A stretch of DNA of 20,191 nucleotides from the IMG/VR virus record IMGVR_UViG_3300030116_004199, positions 1-20,191 of that record; one strand, 5' to 3'. The notes under the pieces were generated by a model. That model was not told the DNA's origin. It did no database searches and saw only the letters and a program-made list of their open reading frames with translations. Both the position numbers and the translations under genes were made by a program. The DNA is from a virus. Positions 6,981 to 12,652 of this stretch are shown here, in pieces. Numbering within the stretch: the first letter of the stretch is position 1; every line of letters begins with the position of its first letter.

Positions 6981-7163
6981 CTATTTTAACACACTTTAGT
7001 TTTATTAACAAGCACTAATAGTAAATATTATAGTATATTTATACATTTTATTTGATTTTATAACACTTTTAAATTGTGTTTTTTATTTGGAATTTAAGAC
7101 ACATTATAGTATTTTAGTGTAAGTTATATTATACAAACAACACTTTAGTAGGAGTTGCGGGAT
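6981..7163. promoter_or_regulatory. Divergent promoter/operator region of the lysogeny switch
   Basis: This AT-rich spacer separates the repressor from the early genes. A minus-strand -10 element, TATAAT, lies at 7027-7032, suitably placed for the repressor; I see no strong -35. ACAC/GTGT half-sites cluster here: the identical ACACTTTAGT at 6991-7000 and 7140-7149, GCACTAATAGT at 7012-7022, the dyad AACAC(N9)GTGTT at 7062-7080, and ACAC(N14)GTGT at 7099-7120. These are the best operator candidates for the repressor. A plus-strand early promoter must also be here but no clear consensus stands out. Confidence 0.6.
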
Positions 7164-7340
7164 ATGGATCAAGAAAAAAAATATTACAGCATTAATGAGG
7201 TTTCTAAAATTTTAAGCGTTTCAATGGGAACCGTTTATAATTACATAGGAGAAGGTTATTTAAAAGCCATAAAACTAGGCAAAAAAACTATAAGAATTTC
7301 AAAAAAGAATTTAGATCAATTTACAAAAGATAAATCGTGA
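7164..7340 (+). CDS. Excisionase/Cro-like helix-turn-helix protein (HTH_17 type)
   Basis: ATG 7164 is preceded by GGAG nine bases upstream and is preferred to a TTG at 7155. The 58-residue product is a single MerR/excisionase-type winged-helix DNA-binding domain: YYSINEVSKILSVSMGTVYNYIGEGYLKAIKLGKKTIRISKKNLDQF, with the helix-turn-helix at about residues 9-30 and the wing at 35-48. Proteins of this family act as recombination directionality factors (Xis) or small regulators. As first gene of the early operon opposite the repressor it may act like Cro, as excisionase for the attP/integrase system, or as both. Its stop codon forms part of the first stem of a predicted RNA structure. Confidence 0.8.
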   Translation: MDQEKKYYSINEVSKILSVSMGTVYNYIGEGYLKAIKLGKKTIRISKKNLDQFTKDKS

Positions 7341-7443
7341 GGGCATTCTCAGTGTTTATAATCAACCTGTTTTGTTCTGAGAAATTGGTGTTAACGTGTG
7401 TTTCCCCAACCTTAACCACTGCTCAATTAACACCATAGCCCTC
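7339..7443 (+). ncRNA. Predicted three-way-junction structured RNA
   Basis: The gap between two early genes folds into three nested perfect stems. P1 is GAGGGC (7339-7344) with GCCCTC (7438-7443). P2 is TTCTCAG (7346-7352) with CTGAGAA (7377-7383). P3 is TGGTGTTAA (7386-7394) with TTAACACCA (7427-7435). Only five bases are unpaired at the junction, a compact geometry typical of riboswitches and other structured RNAs. CAGTG (7350-7354) and CACTG (7417-7421) could pair as an alternative. The 3' strand of P1 ends eight bases before the next start codon, which has no Shine-Dalgarno, so the fold may set translation of the exonuclease. Covariation is untested. Confidence 0.5.
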
Positions 7444-7451
7444 CATCTTTT

Positions 7452-8327
7452 ATGAAGAAAAATCCAAACGTACTGCACAGAGATTTAGTAAACGGAAGAT
7501 GGTATTTTCCAGATAAGTATAAAGAGGATACATCTAAATGGTGTCCGTCTGTTACTACTATATTAAATGTACTTTCTAAGCCCGGCCTAGATGATTGGAA
7601 AACTAAAATGGGTCAATACCATAAAATATATTCCAGTGCACTAGCGTTCAGAGGAACTATTGTACATCATTTTTGTGAGCGTTTAGTATATGGTGACAAG
7701 GTAACAAAGGATGATATCAATCTTTACATATATAATAGTAATGAGCACAGATGGAAAATGGAGTTTACACAGGATCAATTAAATTATTCTTGCCGACAAA
7801 TGATCAAAGGTTTTGTCAAGTTTTGGGAAGAAAAAAATCCTACTGCACTAGCAGTAGAATATCCACTTTACCATGAATCAATTCCATATGCTGGACGAGG
7901 TGATATGGTTCTGGAACTCAATGATAAAAAGGGTGTAAAGATTAGAGTTTTAATGGATATAAAAACTGGTTTTGAAAACCCACAATATACATTACAAAAT
8001 TCAGCATATAAAAAAATATGGGACACATTGTTTCCAAGAGAAACTATTACCCATGTTGGAAACTTATACTTAAATGACAGATTTAGAACTGAGAGGGGGG
8101 TTTATAAGGTCAAAATAACCAAACCCAATATTGAGGCGTTTGAAGATTGTTATGATCTTTGGAAATGGAACAATACTCCCATGAATAAAACCCATCCAAT
8201 TCCAAAATTAAAAAACCCTCCACCAGAATTATTTGAATTAAAAAAGGAGAAAGAAGATGGCGTATCAAAAGCAACAGCCAAAACCACTACAACCCGGAGC
8301 CGGAAAGTTGTGGAAAAACAAGTATAA
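7452..8327 (+). CDS. RecB/Cas4-like PD-(D/E)XK exonuclease
   Basis: The 291-residue protein has the ordered active-site motifs of the RecB/Cas4 nuclease family: His72-His73 (GTIVHHFCE), GRGDMV with Asp151, LMDIK with Asp169 and Lys171, and Gln178/Gln182 just after. It would be a metal-dependent DNA exonuclease that makes single-stranded ends for phage recombination, working with the SSB-tailed protein encoded next. The last 25 residues are a Thr/Lys-rich tail lying in the part that overlaps the next gene by 71 bases. The start at ATG 7452 has no Shine-Dalgarno and directly follows the structured RNA, which is unusual for this window. Confidence 0.8.
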   Translation: MKKNPNVLHRDLVNGRWYFPDKYKEDTSKWCPSVTTILNVLSKPGLDDWKTKMGQYHKIYSSALAFRGTIVHHFCERLVYGDKVTKDDINLYIYNSNEHRWKMEFTQDQLNYSCRQMIKGFVKFWEEKNPTALAVEYPLYHESIPYAGRGDMVLELNDKKGVKIRVLMDIKTGFENPQYTLQNSAYKKIWDTLFPRETITHVGNLYLNDRFRTERGVYKVKITKPNIEAFEDCYDLWKWNNTPMNKTHPIPKLKNPPPELFELKKEKEDGVSKATAKTTTTRSRKVVEKQV

Positions 8328-8559
8328 AACCACAGCACCAGAAGATAAAATGAAACCAGACTATCAAGGTGAGGTTATTATTCCAGGTGATCAGTTAGGA
8401 CAGACTAGAAAGATTGCATTGTGGCACAACAAGTATGATGATGGTAATGTGCAACTTAACATTAAGATTAATGATGAGTTAAAAGAACAAACTCAACAAC
8501 AACAAAGACCACAGCCAGTCAATAATCAACAAAATGATGATATAGACTTGCCATTTTAA
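8257..8559 (+). CDS. Putative single-stranded DNA-binding protein with SSB-type tail
   Basis: ATG 8257 has a strong site, AAAAAGGAG, seven bases upstream, inside the exonuclease gene and in another frame. The 100-residue product has a basic N-terminus, a short strand-rich core (GEVIIPGDQL, KIALWHNKYDDGNVQLNIKIN), a Gln-rich linker and the acidic C-terminus DDIDLPF. That tip closely matches the DDDIPF tail by which bacterial SSB recruits partner proteins. A role in coating single-stranded DNA for recombination or replication follows. The core is shorter than a standard OB-fold SSB, so it could instead be a small accessory protein that only copies the tail. Confidence 0.65.
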   Translation: MAYQKQQPKPLQPGAGKLWKNKYKTTAPEDKMKPDYQGEVIIPGDQLGQTRKIALWHNKYDDGNVQLNIKINDELKEQTQQQQRPQPVNNQQNDDIDLPF

Positions 8560-8567
8560 ACCCTACT

Positions 8568-8876
8568 TTGCGGAATTTAGATGAGAAGAGAGAGAAGATA
8601 CAACAACTTATTGATGATCAAAGTCTTACAGACCAAGGTAAAGTTTTTAAGTTGTTGTTATCTCATTATGTAGGTGAGATAGATTGGCCAACCTATGTTC
8701 ATTATTGCGGAATATTGTACAGTTATTTTTTGGCTAATGCAAAGACACCATATGAGAGATCAATATTTGAAAAAGATATTGAATTTTTTAGAAACTTGCG
8801 GGACAACAACTATGACAAAAAAATTATTGAAGATTACTTTAAAAAGATTGACCGCAAAAAATTACAACCTTTTTAA
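8568..8876 (+). CDS. Hypothetical early protein, helical, 102 aa
   Basis: Unrecognised. The frame opens at TTG 8568, nine bases after the preceding stop; it has no clear ribosome binding site and no in-frame ATG nearby, so the start is uncertain. The product is mostly helical and rich in Lys, Asp and aromatic residues (HYVGEIDWPTYVHYCGILYSYF, then YERSIFEKDIEFF). Its last base is the first base of the next ATG (TAATG), coupling it to the replication initiator gene. Its position suggests a replication accessory role, for which the sequence itself gives no direct support. Confidence 0.65.
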   Translation: MRNLDEKREKIQQLIDDQSLTDQGKVFKLLLSHYVGEIDWPTYVHYCGILYSYFLANAKTPYERSIFEKDIEFFRNLRDNNYDKKIIEDYFKKIDRKKLQPF

Positions 8877-9661
8877 TGAAAAATCTTAATGTAAAAATTA
8901 ACATAAAAGATACTTTTTTGTGGGATGATCCAGATTTTATAAAGGCATATTTAGACCTTTGTTTTGCTACAAAATCTAGAACAATTACACAACTTTCTAT
9001 AGATTGGAAATGGTCTAGGCCAAGGGTCTACAGGTTCATTGAAAAGATAGGTAGTGTTACACCTAGCGTTACAACCAATGTTACAGGTGCCGTTACATCT
9101 ATCTACAATAATATAGAAGGTTACAAGAATGAGCGTACACTAGGTGTTACAAGTGATGTTACACAGGGTGTTACAGATTTAGAGGAAAACCATGAAAAAT
9201 CAAACAAAAAAGATTCTGCTTATATATATAATATATATAATAATATTAATAATATTAAATCTAATAGTATTAAATCTAATTCTATAAAGAAAAAAGAAAA
9301 TATTATTAACAATAAAGAATTGTTAATAATAAAAGAAAAAAGAAATGATTTTGTTGAAAAGCCAAAAGACCTTCAAATGGTCATTGAATATTTTACACAG
9401 CAAGGCATAGCTGATCCTACCAAGAACGCTAAAAAATTCTTTGACCATTATGAGGCAAATGGTTGGTATCGGGGTAAAACAAAAATTAAGCGTTGGCGTA
9501 GTTGTTTAACCCAATGGGACTTTGAAAAGAAATCTTCACATTCAAATGCTTATACCTATGAATGCCCTAGTTGTAAAAACTACAGAATTAAAAGTGAATC
9601 AAATCAATTATTTGCACATTGCCCAACCTGTGATCAAAGATTGGTTAAGGTATTTGTGTAA
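8876..9661 (+). CDS. Replication initiator protein containing the origin
   Basis: The 261-residue protein has a helix-turn-helix-like N-terminus (about 15-60, TITQLSIDWKWSRPRVYRFIEKI), a middle part of low-complexity sequence, and a C-terminal domain with FFDHYEANGWYRGKTKIKRWRSCLTQW, a motif common in phage replication (replisome organiser) proteins. It ends with a four-Cys zinc ribbon (CPSC at 230-233, CPTC at 249-252). The middle part is encoded by iterons and an extremely AT-rich tract, so its xxVT tetrapeptides and Asn/Ile/Lys-rich segment look like by-products of an origin inside the gene, as in lambda O. No helicase or helicase loader is visible nearby, so it presumably recruits host helicase directly. 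Confidence 0.75.
   Translation: MKNLNVKINIKDTFLWDDPDFIKAYLDLCFATKSRTITQLSIDWKWSRPRVYRFIEKIGSVTPSVTTNVTGAVTSIYNNIEGYKNERTLGVTSDVTQGVTDLEENHEKSNKKDSAYIYNIYNNINNIKSNSIKSNSIKKKENIINNKELLIIKEKRNDFVEKPKDLQMVIEYFTQQGIADPTKNAKKFFDHYEANGWYRGKTKIKRWRSCLTQWDFEKKSSHSNAYTYECPSCKNYRIKSESNQLFAHCPTCDQRLVKVFV
9056..9175 (+). repeat. GTTACA iterons at 12-base spacing
   Basis: GTTACA starts at 9056, 9068, 9080 and 9092, then at 9120, then at 9146, 9158 and 9170. A degenerate copy (CGTACA) at 9134 completes a second block of four. Spacing within blocks is exactly 12 bases. Each copy encodes Val-Thr, yet all eight perfect copies use the same two codons, GTT ACA, out of sixteen possible pairs, which argues for selection on the DNA. 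Confidence 0.8.
9301..9331. repeat. Perfect 13-base inverted repeat in the AT-rich origin tract
   Basis: TATTATTAACAAT (9301-9313) and its exact complement ATTGTTAATAATA (9319-9331) are separated by AAAGA. It lies at the downstream edge of the AT-rich tract. In single-stranded form it would make a stable hairpin and could serve as a primase or loader entry point. Confidence 0.65.
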
Positions 9662-10032
9662 TGTCAGCCACTACTACTAGAGGCACCATTGCTGAGTACA
9701 AGGTAACACTGAGCTTGATAGACCAAGGATGGGATGTGTATCAACCTGTAATTCCAGATTATGTTGACCTGGTAGCTGTTAAAAAAAATAAAGTTAGAAA
9801 GATACAGGTAAAATCCAATTGGACTACAACCACAAAAAGTAGTTGTGAGTTTAGGGTTCATAAATACCAAGACACAGACATTGACTACTTTGCCTGTTAC
9901 ATAAACAAAACAAATGAAATAGCATATATCAAAGCCAACAACCAAAGAGCTATATACGTTGCTTACCAACCAGCATTAAATGGTCAACTAAAAGACCGTG
10001 TGTTTGCTCATGAAAAAAGGATGTTAAAATGA
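9661..10032 (+). CDS. PD-(D/E)XK endonuclease/resolvase-like protein
   Basis: The 123-residue protein begins with GTIAEYKVTLSLIDQGW (Glu12), followed by PDYVDLVAV (Asp36) and KIQVKSNW (Gln49, Lys51). This Glu, Asp, (E/Q)xK series is the small PD-(D/E)XK nuclease core seen in Hjc-like resolvases and related endonucleases. It probably cuts branched or specific DNA during recombination or packaging. It is coupled to the initiator gene by a TAATG junction and to the next gene by ATGA. A second protein of this shape at 11187-11504 means at most one of them need be the junction resolvase. Confidence 0.65.
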   Translation: MSATTTRGTIAEYKVTLSLIDQGWDVYQPVIPDYVDLVAVKKNKVRKIQVKSNWTTTTKSSCEFRVHKYQDTDIDYFACYINKTNEIAYIKANNQRAIYVAYQPALNGQLKDRVFAHEKRMLK

Positions 10033-10505
10033 ATGATCATGAACGTTTTAAAAAACATTTAATGAATTCACAAAAGTGTGTTTGGAAGGCTAGTAAAAAT
10101 TTAAGTGATCTGGGTTTACCAGTAACTATTGAGCCTACGTTTTTTTCAGATAGCTATGATAATAGACTTTACTACCAAGACAATGGTGATATTAGGATCA
10201 GTTTAAGGATTGAGGTCAAAGGAATTAACACTGACTTTACTTGCCAAGAAGACTTTCCGTATAGCCATATGTTTGTTTGTGCAAAGCATTCTTGGGACTT
10301 TGCTCATCCAAAACCTTTTGGTTATGTGATTTACAATAAAGATCAAACACATTTTGCATTTATACTAGGATCCACCTCCAAGAGATGGAGTGTTAATACT
10401 ATAAAAGATAAGCGTTATGATAACATGGTACAAAAAGTTTACAAGGTTTCACTAGATCAAGTTCTCTGGAATAAATATCCAGAAACCATAGAAGGTAATA
10501 AATGA
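10029..10505 (+). CDS. Hypothetical protein with possible PD-(D/E)XK-like core
   Basis: The 158-residue product is not a family I can name. A strand-turn-strand segment, GDIRISLRIEVKG (Asp54, Glu62, Lys64), has the D...ExK arrangement of the PD-(D/E)XK nuclease core, and a helix precedes it, so a nuclease fold is possible. The rest contains several aromatic residues and a Ser/Lys-rich stretch (GSTSKRW). It overlaps its neighbours by four bases at both ends (ATGA), so it belongs firmly to the early operon between a nuclease and a methyltransferase. Nuclease identity is tentative. Confidence 0.6.
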   Translation: MNDHERFKKHLMNSQKCVWKASKNLSDLGLPVTIEPTFFSDSYDNRLYYQDNGDIRISLRIEVKGINTDFTCQEDFPYSHMFVCAKHSWDFAHPKPFGYVIYNKDQTHFAFILGSTSKRWSVNTIKDKRYDNMVQKVYKVSLDQVLWNKYPETIEGNK

Positions 10506-11203
10506 GTTTATTACAAACTAAGGTGAAAGTTTTAGAGTTATTTGCTGGGTCAAGGTCTTTTACAAAAGTAGCGATGGAGCATGGTTGCAAAACTTATACA
10601 ACAGACATTGAACCCTTTGAAGGTATTGACCAAGTCTGTGATATATTTGATTTTGATGTTGATCTTGCCGAAAAATCATTAGGTGGTTGTCCCGATATTA
10701 TTTGGGCATCTCCACCATGTACTTATTTTTCTGTTGCATCAATGGGGTATCATTGGAATAAAAACGGAACACCTAAAACAAAACAAGCAGAATTTGGTAT
10801 TTCATTAATAAAACAAACAAAAAAAATTATTGAATATTTTAAAAATTTAAATAAAGAACTGTTTTATATAATAGAAAATCCAAGAGGCAAGTTAAGAAAA
10901 TTAAATCTTTTGGATAGCATGAATATACACACCGTAACATATTGTCAATATGGTGATAAGAGAATGAAACCTACTGACTTATGGTCAAATATAGAATTGA
11001 AGTTAAAACCTATGTGCAAAAATGGAGATGATTGCCATGAATCTGCACCAAGGGGAAGTAGAACTGGCACACAAGGTTTAAAAAACCCATTTGAAAGAAG
11101 TAAAGTTCCCGCAAAACTATGTTTTGATGTTTTGAGATTTGCTATTGACAACCAATACAAAAACAATTATACAAAGGAGAGTTTTTATGACACATCCAAA
11201 TAA
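10502..11203 (+). CDS. C5-cytosine DNA methyltransferase
   Basis: The 233-residue protein has the ordered motifs of C5-cytosine methyltransferases. Motif I for S-adenosylmethionine binding is LELFAGSRSFT (about 11-21), motif IV is SPPCTYFS with catalytic Cys73, motif VI-like is ENPRGKLR (Glu125), and QYGD (149-152) matches motif VIII. Motif VI reads ENP rather than the usual ENV. At 233 residues it is short, leaving little target-recognition domain. No restriction enzyme partner is obvious, so it is probably an orphan enzyme protecting phage DNA from host restriction or marking it. It overlaps the next gene by 17 bases. Confidence 0.8.
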   Translation: MSLLQTKVKVLELFAGSRSFTKVAMEHGCKTYTTDIEPFEGIDQVCDIFDFDVDLAEKSLGGCPDIIWASPPCTYFSVASMGYHWNKNGTPKTKQAEFGISLIKQTKKIIEYFKNLNKELFYIIENPRGKLRKLNLLDSMNIHTVTYCQYGDKRMKPTDLWSNIELKLKPMCKNGDDCHESAPRGSRTGTQGLKNPFERSKVPAKLCFDVLRFAIDNQYKNNYTKESFYDTSK

Positions 11204-11504
11204 AGTAAAAGGCAATACTTTTGAAAGAGAGATTGTTAACTGTGCAAAGAACAAAAACTTAGATGCTGAAAGGGCTTACGCCAGTGATGGAAGATCGCTT
11301 GGGTTTCACCAAGAGGTGGATTGTGTAGTTACAGGTCTAGGTGAAACTTGGAAGATACAAGCAAAAAGAAAAAAATCATTACCGAAATGGTTACAAACTC
11401 ATAAAAGCGTTGATGCTGTTTGCTTTAGAGCAGATAGATCAAACATAAAGATCATGATTGATTATGAAGACTTTCTTGATCTGATTGGAGGTAAGTATGA
11501 ATAA
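11187..11504 (+). CDS. Hjc-like Holliday junction resolvase candidate
   Basis: ATG 11187 follows CAAAGGAGAGTTTTT and is preferred over upstream in-frame codons from 11139. The 105-residue protein starts NKVKGNTFEREIVNCAK (Glu13/Glu15) and has HQEVDCVV (Asp45) and WKIQAKRKK (Gln58, Lys60), the E...D...(E/Q)xK pattern and length of archaeal Hjc-type junction resolvases and related phage proteins. It would cut four-way DNA junctions so that replicated phage DNA can be packaged. Its start lies inside the methyltransferase gene and its end overlaps the next gene by eight bases. Confidence 0.7.
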   Translation: MTHPNKVKGNTFEREIVNCAKNKNLDAERAYASDGRSLGFHQEVDCVVTGLGETWKIQAKRKKSLPKWLQTHKSVDAVCFRADRSNIKIMIDYEDFLDLIGGKYE

Positions 11505-11748
11505 AGCTATAATAACAATCAAGTTTACAGAAAATGAACTGATCACAATGATGGATGCATTACGTTGTACAAGAGAAATGCGACCAGATGCTGAATCTAA
11601 TTACTACACTACATTAATCGCTGATTTTAAAAAAATATTAATGAATGCTGAAGAAATTAGACAGGAACAAAAACCACAGGAAAGGAACAAGGCAGACAAC
11701 TGCCCAGAATGCCATGACGTTAGAACAATTAGTAACAGCAATGAATGA
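11497..11748 (+). CDS. Hypothetical small early protein, 83 aa
   Basis: ATG 11497 has GGAGG five bases upstream within the end of the preceding gene. The product starts MNKAIITIKFTENEL, has a helical middle (MMDALRCTREM, LIADFKKILMNAEEI) and a polar C-terminus with one CPEC motif near residue 73. One CxxC alone is not a zinc ribbon. Unrecognised; it probably works in early phage metabolism or regulation. Confidence 0.65.
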   Translation: MNKAIITIKFTENELITMMDALRCTREMRPDAESNYYTTLIADFKKILMNAEEIRQEQKPQERNKADNCPECHDVRTISNSNE

Positions 11749-11905
11749 AAAGGTAAAGAAAAAAGTGGATTCAGAGGTTTTCCAAGCGTACAGATATTTA
11801 ATAGAAAAATATTTAAAAGAAGGTAAAGATGCTAAAAGATTAAAACAGCGTTTAGGTGAGATCACTTTGGTTTCAATACCAAGAGGAGAGAGGCAAAATA
11901 AATGA
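11714..11905 (+). CDS. Hypothetical small basic helical protein
   Basis: The frame is open from an ATG at 11645, but the part before 11714 is poor in protein-like composition and would overlap the preceding gene heavily. ATG 11714 gives MTLEQLVTAMNEKVKKKV and 63 residues; ATG 11741 is another possible start. None has a convincing ribosome binding site, so coupling to the overlapping upstream gene is likely. The product looks like two charged amphipathic helices (VFQAYRYLIEKYLKEGKD, AKRLKQRLGEI). Function unknown. ATGA overlap couples it to the next gene. Confidence 0.55.
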   Translation: MTLEQLVTAMNEKVKKKVDSEVFQAYRYLIEKYLKEGKDAKRLKQRLGEITLVSIPRGERQNK

Positions 11906-12195
11906 AAAATAAAAACATGAGTCATAACCTTGGTAGCATGAGAGTTATCTATAATCAAAAAGATGCTGATCCTAGAGCTGAATTAGAAAGTATTGCAGAT
12001 GATGAAGGTGTTAATGATTTGATTTTACATGACATTGAAAAACGGCTTAAAAAAGGATCATTAAAGTACGGTGGTCAAATTACCCTAGGTGATAAAAGAA
12101 ATTGGATTAGAGAGGCATATGAAGAGATTTTAGATGCATTGGTGTACATGACCATAGCTCTTTTTAAGCTGTTGAGAAATGGAAAAAAGAATTGA
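11902..12195 (+). CDS. MazG-like nucleotide pyrophosphohydrolase-type protein
   Basis: The 97-residue product contains KRLKKGSLKYG (about 47-57) followed by WIREAYEEILDALVYMTIAL (68-87). The EExxD pattern (Glu74, Glu75, Asp78) on a helix, preceded by a KYG motif, is typical of the all-alpha MazG/dUTPase-like superfamily, whose members hydrolyse nucleoside triphosphates to monophosphates with Mg2+. Phages use such enzymes to adjust nucleotide pools or (p)ppGpp signalling. Only one helix pair is recognisable, so activity is not certain. The start overlaps the previous stop (ATGA) and the end overlaps the next gene by 17 bases. Confidence 0.6.
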   Translation: MKNKNMSHNLGSMRVIYNQKDADPRAELESIADDEGVNDLILHDIEKRLKKGSLKYGGQITLGDKRNWIREAYEEILDALVYMTIALFKLLRNGKKN

Positions 12196-12451
12196 TCTCA
12201 TCCGGGCGTTTGCTAAATCACAACACAAAGATGTTTTAGGTGTAGCTTACACAAAAAGAATGGCAAACCATATATGTCCAGAAGGTATTGTAAATACACC
12301 GCTACCAAAATTAGAAAGGTTAATAAATGAGCTTAGAAAAGAATGGTCAAGAAGAGTTGGAGTGGAAAGACAAGTTACAGAACAAAGAACTGATGATATT
12401 AGAACTCCTAAAATATTTCAAACCAGAATATTCCAAGAACTTGATGAATAG
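12179..12451 (+). CDS. Hypothetical early protein, 90 aa
   Basis: ATG 12179 lies within the last codons of the MazG-like gene. The product starts MEKRIDLIRAFAKSQ and contains GVAYTKRMANHICPEG and a basic helix (LERLINELRKEWSRRVG). Its C-terminal third is polar and low in hydrophobic residues and overlaps another plausible frame (12327-12518). Unrecognised; it is near the end of the early operon. Either the last 40 residues or the overlapping gene may not be real. Confidence 0.55.
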   Translation: MEKRIDLIRAFAKSQHKDVLGVAYTKRMANHICPEGIVNTPLPKLERLINELRKEWSRRVGVERQVTEQRTDDIRTPKIFQTRIFQELDE

Positions 12452-12518
12452 TTCAATCAATCTTATTAGAGCCTTATACATTAATATCCATTCTAAAAGA
12501 TTTCAAAATAAAAAATAA
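12327..12518 (+). CDS. Possible overlapping small protein, 63 aa
   Basis: ATG 12327 has AAAGG about seven bases upstream, and the product reads as a charged amphipathic helix pair (ELMILELLKYFKPEYSKNLMNSSINLIRAL). It overlaps the gene at 12179-12451 by 125 bases in another frame, so only one of them may be coding there, or a frameshift may join them. It is the last possible gene of the early operon; its stop touches the following hairpin. Confidence 0.35.
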   Translation: MSLEKNGQEELEWKDKLQNKELMILELLKYFKPEYSKNLMNSSINLIRALYINIHSKRFQNKK

Positions 12519-12598
12519 GGGTAAGTATTTATTTTATTAACTAAATAAACGCTATGTAGTTTTTTGTTAATGCTCTGCGAGGGATATTTACTTACCCT
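12518..12598 (+). other. Long inverted-repeat element before the early terminator
   Basis: AGGGTAAGTA (12518-12527) is exactly complementary to TACTTACCCT (12589-12598). Inside, ATTAAC (12536-12541) pairs with GTTAAT (12566-12571). Together they make an 81-base two-tier hairpin that codes for no protein, immediately upstream of the bidirectional terminator. It could be an RNA stability element at the 3' end of the early message, a small RNA, or a protein-binding DNA dyad. Confidence 0.4.
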
Positions 12599-12631
12599 AA
12601 AAAAAAAGGCTCTAATTAAAGAGCCCTTTTT
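12599..12631. terminator. Bidirectional terminator between convergent operons
   Basis: GGCTCT (12608-12613) and AGAGCC (12620-12625) form a hairpin with loop AATTAA. Nine A residues precede it (12599-12607) and five T residues follow (12627-12631). It thus ends in U-runs on both strands, the minus-strand side being stronger. It separates the plus-strand early operon from the minus-strand integrase operon. Confidence 0.85.
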
Positions 12632-12652
12632 AGTTCGCATAACACAATATCG

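Larger units (their letters stand above)
9056..9331 (+). other. ori: Candidate replication origin inside the initiator gene
   Basis: The iterons are followed by about 130 bases of almost pure A+T (9210-9335), including TATATATATAATATATATAA, two direct copies of TATTAAATCTAAT (9253-9265 and 9268-9280) and a perfect 13-base inverted repeat. The order of initiator binding sites, then an easily melted tract, all within the initiator gene, is that of the lambda origin in gene O. The local melting region would be 9210-9335. Confidence 0.7.

Noticed and set aside
7387-7434. GGTGTTAA/TTAACACC as a repressor operator dyad, given its AACAC half-sites
   Set aside because: The 32-base spacing is too long for a simple operator and the dyad lies inside a larger nested fold, so RNA structure is the preferred reading, though DNA binding is not excluded.
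9205-9300. TA-rich microsatellite-like and direct repeats as a CRISPR or transposon scar
   Set aside because: Repeats are short, in frame, and next to iterons; an origin melting tract explains them better.
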